Assembly: GCA_905234125.1 (NCBI GenBank)
Contig: CAJOGQ010000001.1
Span: forward strand, 1-64,000
Length of the DNA: 64,000 bases
Reading direction: 5' to 3'
DNA from: an uncultured Bacteroidaceae bacterium
GTDB lineage: Bacteria > Bacteroidota > Bacteroidia > Bacteroidales > Bacteroidaceae
Shown in pieces: positions 39,216-47,427 of the stretch. The notes beneath the pieces were generated by a model. The model made no database searches and had not been told where the DNA came from. It saw nothing but the letters and a program-made list of their open reading frames with translations. The first letter of the stretch is position 1, and each line of letters begins with the position of its first letter. The translations under genes and the position numbers were made by a program.

Positions 39216-40022
39216 ATGAAAGCAAAGAAAGTATTATTTATCACAACAGAACTCGAGCCCTTCGTAGCGGAGAATGAACATTCTCTGAAAGGGCGTCTTC
39301 TGCCACAAACAATCCAGGAATTAGGACACGAAATCAGATCATTCTCTCCCAAATGGGGAAGCATCAACGAACGTCGCAATCAGTTGCATGAGGTCATCCG
39401 TCTGTCGGGCATGAACCTCATCATCGACGAGACCGACCACCCGCTCATCATCAAGGTGGCATCGTTGCCGTCTGCCAAGATGCAGGTTTACTTCATCGAC
39501 AACGACGACTACTTCATGAAGCGTGGCATGCTGACCGACAAGGATGGAAAGGAGTACGCCGACAATGGCGAACGTGCCATCTTCTATGCTCGTGGCGTGC
39601 TCGAGACCCTGAAGAAGCTCGGCTGGAACCCTGACGTGATTCATTGCTACGGATGGGCTGCCGCGTTGGCTCCGTTCTACATCAAGCAGGCGTACTACGA
39701 TGAGCCATCGTTCCGCAATGTGAAAGTTGTGATGGAAGTGTCTCCCAAAGAATTCGAGAGCGATTTTGGTTCCGTCAACGCCAAGAAGGTGGAATACAAG
39801 GATGCACACTATGCTGACATTCAGGACATCGTCGAAAACGCATACACCCACACCGAGCTGGAGAAGATTGGCGTGAAGTTTGCTGATGGTGTCATCGTCG
39901 AGAACAAAGACGTTGACCCCGCCATCATCGAATACGCCAAGTCGTTAGGTCGCCCGGTGCTCGATCCTGTTGAGGGTGATTTCAACAAGGCCTACAGCGA
40001 TTTCTACGAAACCCTATTCTAA
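39216..40022 (+). CDS. Glycogen/starch synthase, N-terminal GT5 domain only
   Basis: KKVLFITTELEPFV...LPQTIQELGHEIRSFSPKWGSINERRNQLHEV; FYARGVLETLKKLGWNPDVIHCYGW; only 268 aa. Confidence 0.85.
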   Translation: MKAKKVLFITTELEPFVAENEHSLKGRLLPQTIQELGHEIRSFSPKWGSINERRNQLHEVIRLSGMNLIIDETDHPLIIKVASLPSAKMQVYFIDNDDYFMKRGMLTDKDGKEYADNGERAIFYARGVLETLKKLGWNPDVIHCYGWAAALAPFYIKQAYYDEPSFRNVKVVMEVSPKEFESDFGSVNAKKVEYKDAHYADIQDIVENAYTHTELEKIGVKFADGVIVENKDVDPAIIEYAKSLGRPVLDPVEGDFNKAYSDFYETLF

Positions 40023-40047
40023 AGATTCATTATTTCCAACGACGGTC

Positions 40048-41415
40048 ATGAAGCTCACAATGAAGCTCACACATCTTTTCGCATGGGTTGTAGCCGTGCT
40101 GGCGTTCGCTTCATGCGATGATAATACAGGAACGTTAGGAGTGGACATGATGCCCGCTTCTGACATCGTCACAAAAACATATCAGGTGTATGACGTCTCC
40201 ACCGAGTCCTATGCGGTGGGAGACTCCGTGTTGGCTCGCACCAGCAAGTCTTATTTCGGACGGTTCACCGATCCAGAGACAGGCACCACCATCAAGAGCG
40301 ACTTCATGGCTCAGTTCCATTGCGATGAAGGTTTCAAATTCCCCGACAAAATAGAAAACGATTCATGCATACAGTTCGACCTGCGTCTCTACATCGATGA
40401 TTTTGTAGGCGACTCGCTCACCTCGTTCAAGCTCAGCGTCTATGAACTGAGCGAACAACTCGACCCTAATGCCGACTATTACACCAACATCAATCCCGAG
40501 AAATTTTACGACACCACGTCGGAACCCATCGCCACCAAATGGTTCACCATCAGTGACCGCACCATCAGCGACACGGCACGATGGTCATCGAAATACAACA
40601 ACAACATCCGTGTGAGCTTGCCCGACAGTCTCGGCACGAAGATCATCCGCGACTACCGACAGAATCCAGAGCATTTCACCAACACCTCCACGTGGCTCAA
40701 TAGTGGCAACCCATGTAGCAAGGGGCTCTATTTCAAGCTGGAGAGCGGTGATGGCGCAATGGCCTACATCGAGATTGTTCAATTGAACCTTTCTTTCCGC
40801 TACTACGACGACGAATTTGAGAAGGACACCGTCGGCATTGCATCTTTTGCAGCCACCGACGCTGTGGTCGAGGCTACACGTTTCGAGAACTCCAATCTGC
40901 AGAAACTCCTCGACGACAAAGATGCCACCTACCTGAAGAGCCCAGCAGGCATCTTCACTTTGGCAACGATTCCTGCCGACCAGATCAACGTGCAGGACAC
41001 CATTAACTCGGCCAAGCTCACCCTGACCCGCTACAACGACCTCGTGCAGGGTTCCTTCCATTTGAACATTCCCAAGACCGTCCTGCTCGTTCGTCTTGAC
41101 GATTACCTCAACGGCTTCTTCGAGAATTATAAAGTGACCGACAACAAGGCGTCCTATCTCACCACCTTCAACAGCGGTTCAAACTCCTATGAGTTCAGCA
41201 ACATCTCACGCCTCATCTCTCTCATGGCCAAGGAGAAGAAGGAGGGTAAGAATTCCAAAAACTGGAACAAGATACTGCTGATTCCAGTGGAAATCACCAA
41301 AGACTCTAACGGAAACACCGTGAAGATCAACCATGACTTCAGCATGAGCAGTGCGAAGTTGGTCGGAGGCCAAAGCGACAAGCTCCAGCTCGAAGTCATT
41401 TACTCAAGCTTCTGA
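40048..41415 (+). CDS. DUF4270 domain-containing lipoprotein
   Basis: Lipobox AFASCDDNTGTLGVDMMPASDIV; YSVGDSVLARTSKSYFGRFTDPETGTTIKSDFMAQF-like DUF4270 start; follows a GT5 domain gene. Confidence 0.88.
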   Translation: MKLTMKLTHLFAWVVAVLAFASCDDNTGTLGVDMMPASDIVTKTYQVYDVSTESYAVGDSVLARTSKSYFGRFTDPETGTTIKSDFMAQFHCDEGFKFPDKIENDSCIQFDLRLYIDDFVGDSLTSFKLSVYELSEQLDPNADYYTNINPEKFYDTTSEPIATKWFTISDRTISDTARWSSKYNNNIRVSLPDSLGTKIIRDYRQNPEHFTNTSTWLNSGNPCSKGLYFKLESGDGAMAYIEIVQLNLSFRYYDDEFEKDTVGIASFAATDAVVEATRFENSNLQKLLDDKDATYLKSPAGIFTLATIPADQINVQDTINSAKLTLTRYNDLVQGSFHLNIPKTVLLVRLDDYLNGFFENYKVTDNKASYLTTFNSGSNSYEFSNISRLISLMAKEKKEGKNSKNWNKILLIPVEITKDSNGNTVKINHDFSMSSAKLVGGQSDKLQLEVIYSSF

Positions 41416-41420
41416 AAAAG

Positions 41421-41459
41421 AATTGAAGAACCTTATGGCTAAAGGTTCTTCAATTTTTT
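41421..41459. terminator. Terminator hairpin between convergent genes
   Basis: 14-bp perfect stem AATTGAAGAACCTT / AAGGTTCTTCAATT followed by TTTTTT. Confidence 0.85.
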
Positions 41460-42039
41460 AATTCTTCAATTTTTCAATTAACGGTATCAGCACTTTCTTG
41501 ATGACCTTGTCATTCAGCTGATGCTCGCCGTCGAAACGGATGACGTGATCCGCCAGATAGTTCTTCTTGAAGAGCGACTCGGCGTTCGTCACCGACGTGT
41601 CGTGCAGGCCAATCAGACACCAGCACGTTTCCTTCTGTTCGGGCGTGATGTCCTTGAACTGCTGACGCTCCATCTGGTTGTGGTGCTGGATGATATCTTT
41701 CGTAATCTTGAACGTCTTCGCCCCATCATGCCGACCGTTGAAGAAGTGGTACTCGCCCGTCTTCAGCACTTTCGAGTTCGTCGACATTGTGAAGGCCGGG
41801 TTCACCAGAATGCGTTTGAAACCGCGCATCTGCTGGGCATACATTCCACCCATGCTCGTCCCGATGATGAGGTCGGGCTGTTCCCGTTCACACAACTCTT
41901 TCAGGAAGGGCAATGCCTCCACAGGATCCACTGGGATGTCCGGCGCAATCACCTCATCCTCCGTCAATTCTCTTTGTAATATCTGCACGGTTCCGCTGGC
42001 ATGCGACGAACCGAATCCATGGAAATAAATAATCTTCAT
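41458..42039 (-). CDS. YqiA/YcfP-family alpha/beta hydrolase
   Basis: KIIYFHGFGSSHASGTVQIL...IIGTSMGGMYAQQM...GEHQLNDKVI. Confidence 0.88.
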   Translation of the reverse strand: MKIIYFHGFGSSHASGTVQILQRELTEDEVIAPDIPVDPVEALPFLKELCEREQPDLIIGTSMGGMYAQQMRGFKRILVNPAFTMSTNSKVLKTGEYHFFNGRHDGAKTFKITKDIIQHHNQMERQQFKDITPEQKETCWCLIGLHDTSVTNAESLFKKNYLADHVIRFDGEHQLNDKVIKKVLIPLIEKLKN

Positions 42040-42074
42040 AACTTCAATTCTTTTTCAATTTCCCTCAAATAACT

Positions 42075-43661
42075 TCAATTTTTCTTCAGATATATCTCGT
42101 GGTCAATATTCTTTGGATACTCCTCCCGATAGTGCGTCACCATCAGCAGGGTCTTGTGCGGACGTTGGCAGAACACCTCGATGATGTCCTTCACCAAGCG
42201 TCTGTTCTTCAGATCGAGGCCATGCAGAGGTTCGTCCAAAATCAGCAGTGAAGGGTCTTTCACAAACGCCCTCGCCAGCAACACGAGCCGTTGCTCGCCA
42301 CTGCTCAGTTTCAGGAACGTCGTGTCGACATATTTCTTGACACCGAAGATATCCATCCAGAACTCACACACCGCCCGTTGCTCCGCCTTCGCCTTGCGAT
42401 ACAGTCCCGACACATCGCTCAGACCGCTTGCCACAATGTCGATGGCCGGCACATCTCTCATGTAGGCACGGTGCATTTCCGGCGAGATGTAGCCGATGTG
42501 CCGTTTGATGTCCCAGATGCTTTCGCCCTTGCCCCGCTGATGGCCAAAGAGCACGATATCGTTCGCATAGCTCTGAGGATTGTCAGCACACACGATGGAG
42601 AGGAGCGTCGATTTGCCCGCCCCGTTCTCACCGTTCAGCGCCCAATGCTCCCCTTCCTTCACCGTAAACGACAAATCCTTCAGAATCGTCCGCTCGCCAT
42701 AGCGGATGTTCACGTTCCGGAAGTCGATGACGGTGGGGGAAACCGCAGGTATCAAAGCATCTGCAGAAGCCAAATCTAGAATGGCCCGCTCCTTCTCCTC
42801 GCTCAGCATCCTGGCCGGCACCGGCTCCCGACTCTCCTTAAATTCTCGGAGTGTCATCTTCTCCCCAACTTTCAGGTCTTTCACCTCCACCACATGTGTG
42901 ATGAAGTCTGGCACATCGTCCGTCTTCGACAGCACCAGCACCACCGACACGTTCGTCTCCCGCGTCAGCAGAGTCAGGAATTCCGCCAGCTGACCCCTTG
43001 CCGTCACGTCCAGGCCGATGAACGGATTGTCCATGATCAGCACCCTCGGATTCGTCAGCAACGTCTTCGTCAGCTGAAACTTCCTCAGCTCCCCACTGCT
43101 CAAGAGGATGATATGCTTGTCCAGCAGTTGCTCCAGATGGAAAACCTCATACAGATGCCCCCTCACTTTCTCCAGCTCCCTGTGCATCGCCTCCCGATCT
43201 GCCGCCTCCTGAGCCAAACGTTCCCGTTCCTGCTCCGGCGCCTCGTCCCTCACCCAAAACTTATCGAACACCGTCTTCCTCGTCAGTCCCTCCTCAGCAA
43301 TGCGGAACGACTCCGCCAGCAAGTCCCTCACCAGCGGCGTCTCCTCAATGTCGTTCTGGTTCCAGCGCTGCTGATAGTAATACACGCCCTCGTTCGTCCC
43401 ATACGAATCCCTGAACGACAGATACTTCACATTGTCGCTCACCAGCTTTGCCTTGCTCGGCGCGAAGTCGTAGCGGACTCCATTCATCGGCATCAGCGCG
43501 CATTTTCCTGTCAGCACATCCACCAGCCTCGTCTTCCCGCTGCCGTTGTCGCCCACGATGGCCAACTGCTCTCCCGCCAGCAACTCAAAGTCAATCGGTG
43601 CCGACATCCTCAACTCCGGATGCCTCACCATTCCGCCCTTTATTTCAATGATTTTCTGCAT
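42075..43661 (-). CDS. Tandem-ABC ATPase (ModF/PhrA-like), no permease domain
   Basis: Two Walker A motifs (GDNGSGKTRL, GENGAGKSTL) and two signature/Walker B pairs. Confidence 0.88.
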   Translation of the reverse strand: MQKIIEIKGGMVRHPELRMSAPIDFELLAGEQLAIVGDNGSGKTRLVDVLTGKCALMPMNGVRYDFAPSKAKLVSDNVKYLSFRDSYGTNEGVYYYQQRWNQNDIEETPLVRDLLAESFRIAEEGLTRKTVFDKFWVRDEAPEQERERLAQEAADREAMHRELEKVRGHLYEVFHLEQLLDKHIILLSSGELRKFQLTKTLLTNPRVLIMDNPFIGLDVTARGQLAEFLTLLTRETNVSVVLVLSKTDDVPDFITHVVEVKDLKVGEKMTLREFKESREPVPARMLSEEKERAILDLASADALIPAVSPTVIDFRNVNIRYGERTILKDLSFTVKEGEHWALNGENGAGKSTLLSIVCADNPQSYANDIVLFGHQRGKGESIWDIKRHIGYISPEMHRAYMRDVPAIDIVASGLSDVSGLYRKAKAEQRAVCEFWMDIFGVKKYVDTTFLKLSSGEQRLVLLARAFVKDPSLLILDEPLHGLDLKNRRLVKDIIEVFCQRPHKTLLMVTHYREEYPKNIDHEIYLKKN

Positions 43662-43912
43662 AACACTTCAGATTTCGTTTGCAAAGGTACGGATAAGTGA
43701 GAGAAAAGCCAAATATATTTAAGTTTTTCCGAGTACAATATAGGTAATGATGGTGCGTATGCACCTTCGACGCAGTCAAAGGTACGAAAAAAAATCCGCG
43801 GTGCGTGTGATTGGGGATATTTGGAAGATTTTTGTGATTCTGTAATCTTTGTTCGGAGAATTTGTCGTATCTTTGCAAGCGAATCGGTGAAATCATAAAA
43901 ATAACCAACGAT

Positions 43913-46105
43913 ATGAAGAAGAACTTTATCCTCAGCGTGCTGATGGTCGTCGGAGGCATGACCGCGTCTGCACAAACGTATCTGAACCCGAACGCTCCCG
44001 TGGAGGAGCGAGTGAAGGACGCGCTCGGTCGCATGACGACTCACGAGAAAATCAAGTTGCTCCATGCGCAGAGCAAGTTCACGAGTGCCGGTGTGCCAAG
44101 GCTCGGCATCCGTCAGCTGAACATGGACGACGGGCCTCACGGGGTGCGTGAGGAGCTGGAGTGGAACACGTGGAGCCCAGCGAGGTGGACAAACGACTCG
44201 ATTGTGGCGTTCCCGTCACTGACGTGTCTGGCATCGACGTGGAACAGGGATTTGTCGCAGGCTTATGGCAATGCGGTGAGTGAGGAGTTCGCCTTCAGGG
44301 GCAAGGACATCATGCTGGGTCCTGGCGTGAACATCCAGCGAACTCCGCTGAACGGACGCGCCTTTGAGTATATGGGCGAGGACCCCTTCCTTGCGGGCGA
44401 GATGGTGGTGCCTTATATCCAGTCGGCGCAGAAGAATGGCGTGGCTTGTTGTCTGAAGCATTTCGTGCTGAATGACCAGGAGACAGATCGTTTCGGCGTG
44501 AACGTGAACATCTCGGAGCGGGCAATGAATGAGATTTATTTAGCTCCGTTCAAGCGGGCTGTGGAGAAGGCGAATGTGTGGACGATCATGGGCTCGTACA
44601 ACATGTGGAAGGGTGTTCACTGCTGTCACAATGACGAACTTCTGAACGGCATCCTGAAGAAGGACTGGGGCTGGGACGGCGCGCTGGTGAGTGACTGGGG
44701 TGGCACGACAAACACGATGGAGGCTGCGATGGGCGGTCTGGACATCGAGATGGGCACCTACACCGACGGCAAGACGAAGGAGAGCGACTTTGGCTACGAC
44801 GACTACTATCTGGGCAATGCGTTCGAGAAGCTCATCAAGGAGGGGAAGGTGCCGATGTCGGTGCTGGACGAGAAGGCGAGCCGTGTGCTGAGAACAATTT
44901 TCCGTACGGCGATGAATCCGCAGAAGGTGATCGGCAACCAATGTTCGGAGGCTCACTACGACGTATGCCGACAGATTGGCGAGGAAGGAATCGTATTATT
45001 AAAGAATGAGAAGAACATCCTGCCGTTGGACATTGCGAAATATAAAAAGTACAGCAACATCCTGGTGGTGGGCGAGAATGCCACGCGTTCGCTGACTCAG
45101 GGTGGAGGTTCGTCGGAACTGAAGACCCTGCACGATGACAGTCCGTTGGATGCGCTGAAACGACGCTATGAGACGATGATCGACTACGCCCAGGGCTACT
45201 ACTCGGGACGTGCGATGTATGACCATGTGGATAAGCTCGACCCTGTGAAGCAGGCTGAACTGAAGGCCGAAGCGCTGGAGAAGGCGAAATCGTGCGACCT
45301 CATCATCTTCATCGGAGGCCTGAACAAGAACACGCGCCAGGACTGCGAGAACGGCGACCGCGAGAGCTATGACCTGCCCTACGGACAGAACGAACTCATC
45401 GCGGAGCTGGCGAAAATTCAGAAGAACATTGTGGTGGTGACGTTCGGCGGAAATCCCTACGCGATGCCTTGGTTAAAGGACGTGGCAGGAGTGGTTCATT
45501 GCTGGTATCTGGGCAGTGAGGCTGGAAAGTCTCTGGTGAATGTGCTGAGTGGTGTGGTCAATCCGAGCGGAAAACTGCCTGTGACATTCGCTCAGAAGTA
45601 TGAGGACTATCCGTATGTGAAGTTCGGCGCCGAGGCCTATCCGGGCGTGAACAAGCAGGTATATTATAAAGAGGACATCTTCGTGGGCTACCGTCACTTC
45701 GCCACGAACAATGTGAAGCCTTTGTTCCCCTTCGGCTATGGACTGAGCTACACGACATTCGCCTACGGCAAGCCCACGGTGGAGAAGACTGGCGATGCCG
45801 TGACGGTGAGCGTGACTGTGACCAACACGGGCAAGGTGGCCGGAAAGGAAGTGGCACAGGTCTATGTCACTTATCCACAGATGGAGCAGGCACGTCCCGT
45901 CAAGGAACTGAAAGCCTTTGCCAAGACTCCCCTACTCGACCCCGGTGAGAGCGAGACTCTCCGCATGACCATCCCGATGGACGACCTCGCCGTGTATGAC
46001 GAAGAAGGACGTGGATGGGACATCGCCGAAGGCATGTACACGTTCAGCGTAGGCACTAACGTGAACGACATCAAGGGGAAAGCGGACGTGCAAATCGATA
46101 TGTAA
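43913..46105 (+). CDS. Glycoside hydrolase family 3 (beta-glucosidase-like), secreted
   Basis: MKKNFILSVLMVVGGMTASAQT signal; GALVSDWGGT nucleophile region; KHFVLNDQETDRFGVNVNISERAMNEIYL. Confidence 0.93.
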   Translation: MKKNFILSVLMVVGGMTASAQTYLNPNAPVEERVKDALGRMTTHEKIKLLHAQSKFTSAGVPRLGIRQLNMDDGPHGVREELEWNTWSPARWTNDSIVAFPSLTCLASTWNRDLSQAYGNAVSEEFAFRGKDIMLGPGVNIQRTPLNGRAFEYMGEDPFLAGEMVVPYIQSAQKNGVACCLKHFVLNDQETDRFGVNVNISERAMNEIYLAPFKRAVEKANVWTIMGSYNMWKGVHCCHNDELLNGILKKDWGWDGALVSDWGGTTNTMEAAMGGLDIEMGTYTDGKTKESDFGYDDYYLGNAFEKLIKEGKVPMSVLDEKASRVLRTIFRTAMNPQKVIGNQCSEAHYDVCRQIGEEGIVLLKNEKNILPLDIAKYKKYSNILVVGENATRSLTQGGGSSELKTLHDDSPLDALKRRYETMIDYAQGYYSGRAMYDHVDKLDPVKQAELKAEALEKAKSCDLIIFIGGLNKNTRQDCENGDRESYDLPYGQNELIAELAKIQKNIVVVTFGGNPYAMPWLKDVAGVVHCWYLGSEAGKSLVNVLSGVVNPSGKLPVTFAQKYEDYPYVKFGAEAYPGVNKQVYYKEDIFVGYRHFATNNVKPLFPFGYGLSYTTFAYGKPTVEKTGDAVTVSVTVTNTGKVAGKEVAQVYVTYPQMEQARPVKELKAFAKTPLLDPGESETLRMTIPMDDLAVYDEEGRGWDIAEGMYTFSVGTNVNDIKGKADVQIDM

Positions 46106-46182
46106 GAAGAAGGGAATTAACGGAATAACGTTATAACGAAATAACTTCATAACGATATAACGAAATCACGGAAACAACGAAA

Positions 46183-47427
46183 ATGAAACTCATCCGATTT
46201 CTCATCGTGTCAGCCCTACTCTTCTGTTGGTTGGGGGGCTTTGCTCAGGAGAACATCTGCTTCTCGCAACGCATCAAGACGTTGCAGGTGAAGCCGAATG
46301 GTGAATGGGGCGAGGCTCCCGTGACGCTGTTAGGCCGAGGGCACTGGATGGAAATCAGCTTTGACGACCTGCAGGCGAACTATCAGCGCTACACCTACAC
46401 CGTCACCCATTGCAACGCCAATTGGGAACAGAGCGATTTGCTTCAGAACGAGTACATGACGGGCTTCAACAATCAGCGCATCGACGATTACGAGCCTGCC
46501 ATCGGCGTCGAGATGAATTATTGCCACTACACGCTTCGACTCCCCAATGCCGAGAACCAGCTGTTGGTGTCGGGCAACTACATCGTTCACATCTACGAGG
46601 ACGGGGAGGATGAGCCGATTGCCCAGGCATGTTTCTCCCTGCTCGAACCTCGTGTGGGCGTGTCCATTGACGTCAGCTCCAACACCGACATCGACACCTA
46701 CGAGCGTCATCAGCAAGTGAATTTCGCCGTGAACTACAGTGGCTATCCCATCAGCAATGTGGTCAGCGACCTGAAGTATGTCGTGACTCAGAACAGGCGT
46801 TGGGACAATCATGTGGAAGACCTCCGCCCCACGACGATGCAGGTCAACAAGCTCATCTTCACCCACAACCGTCAACTCATCTTCAACGCTGGCAACGAAT
46901 ACCGACGCTTTGAGATGTTGGACGAATACGTGCCCACGATGCATGTGGATCGCATGGAGTACGACGGCGACTACTACAATGCCTTCCTCTACGTCGATGA
47001 GCAGAGAACCTCATATCTCTACGACAAGGATCAGGATGGGCGCTATGTGGTCAGAACTCGCGACAACGTGAACAACGACACGGAGAGCGACTATTTCCTC
47101 ACCCATTTCTCCCTCGAGATGCCCAAAGTGCCCGACGGAGAGGTATATCTCTTCGGCGACCTGACCAACAACCGCTATGAGGAGGCCTACCGGATGGAGT
47201 ACGACCTCATCGACCATCGGTACAATCTGGTGACGCCCCTGAAGCAAGGCTCCTATAATTATATGTATATGTACGTGAGGGACGGCGAGACCGTCGGGCA
47301 GACCCTGCCTTGCGAAGGCGACTTCCATCAGACGGAGAACGAATACTATGTGTATGTCTATCACCGACCCTTCGGATTGCGATATGACAAACTGGTCGGA
47401 TTTCAGAAAACGAATTATCAAGAATGA
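46183..47427 (+). CDS. DUF5103 (type IX secretion plug domain) protein
   Basis: IKTLQVKPNGEWGEAPVTLLGRGHWMEISFDDLQANYQRYTYTVTHCNANWEQSDLLQNEYMTGFN typical of DUF5103. Confidence 0.88.
   Translation: MKLIRFLIVSALLFCWLGGFAQENICFSQRIKTLQVKPNGEWGEAPVTLLGRGHWMEISFDDLQANYQRYTYTVTHCNANWEQSDLLQNEYMTGFNNQRIDDYEPAIGVEMNYCHYTLRLPNAENQLLVSGNYIVHIYEDGEDEPIAQACFSLLEPRVGVSIDVSSNTDIDTYERHQQVNFAVNYSGYPISNVVSDLKYVVTQNRRWDNHVEDLRPTTMQVNKLIFTHNRQLIFNAGNEYRRFEMLDEYVPTMHVDRMEYDGDYYNAFLYVDEQRTSYLYDKDQDGRYVVRTRDNVNNDTESDYFLTHFSLEMPKVPDGEVYLFGDLTNNRYEEAYRMEYDLIDHRYNLVTPLKQGSYNYMYMYVRDGETVGQTLPCEGDFHQTENEYYVYVYHRPFGLRYDKLVGFQKTNYQE

Noticed and set aside
39216-40022. Truncated pseudogene of glycogen synthase
   Set aside because: Intact ORF with its own TACCTTTG promoter box at 39171-39178; short forms of this size are familiar in Bacteroidales.
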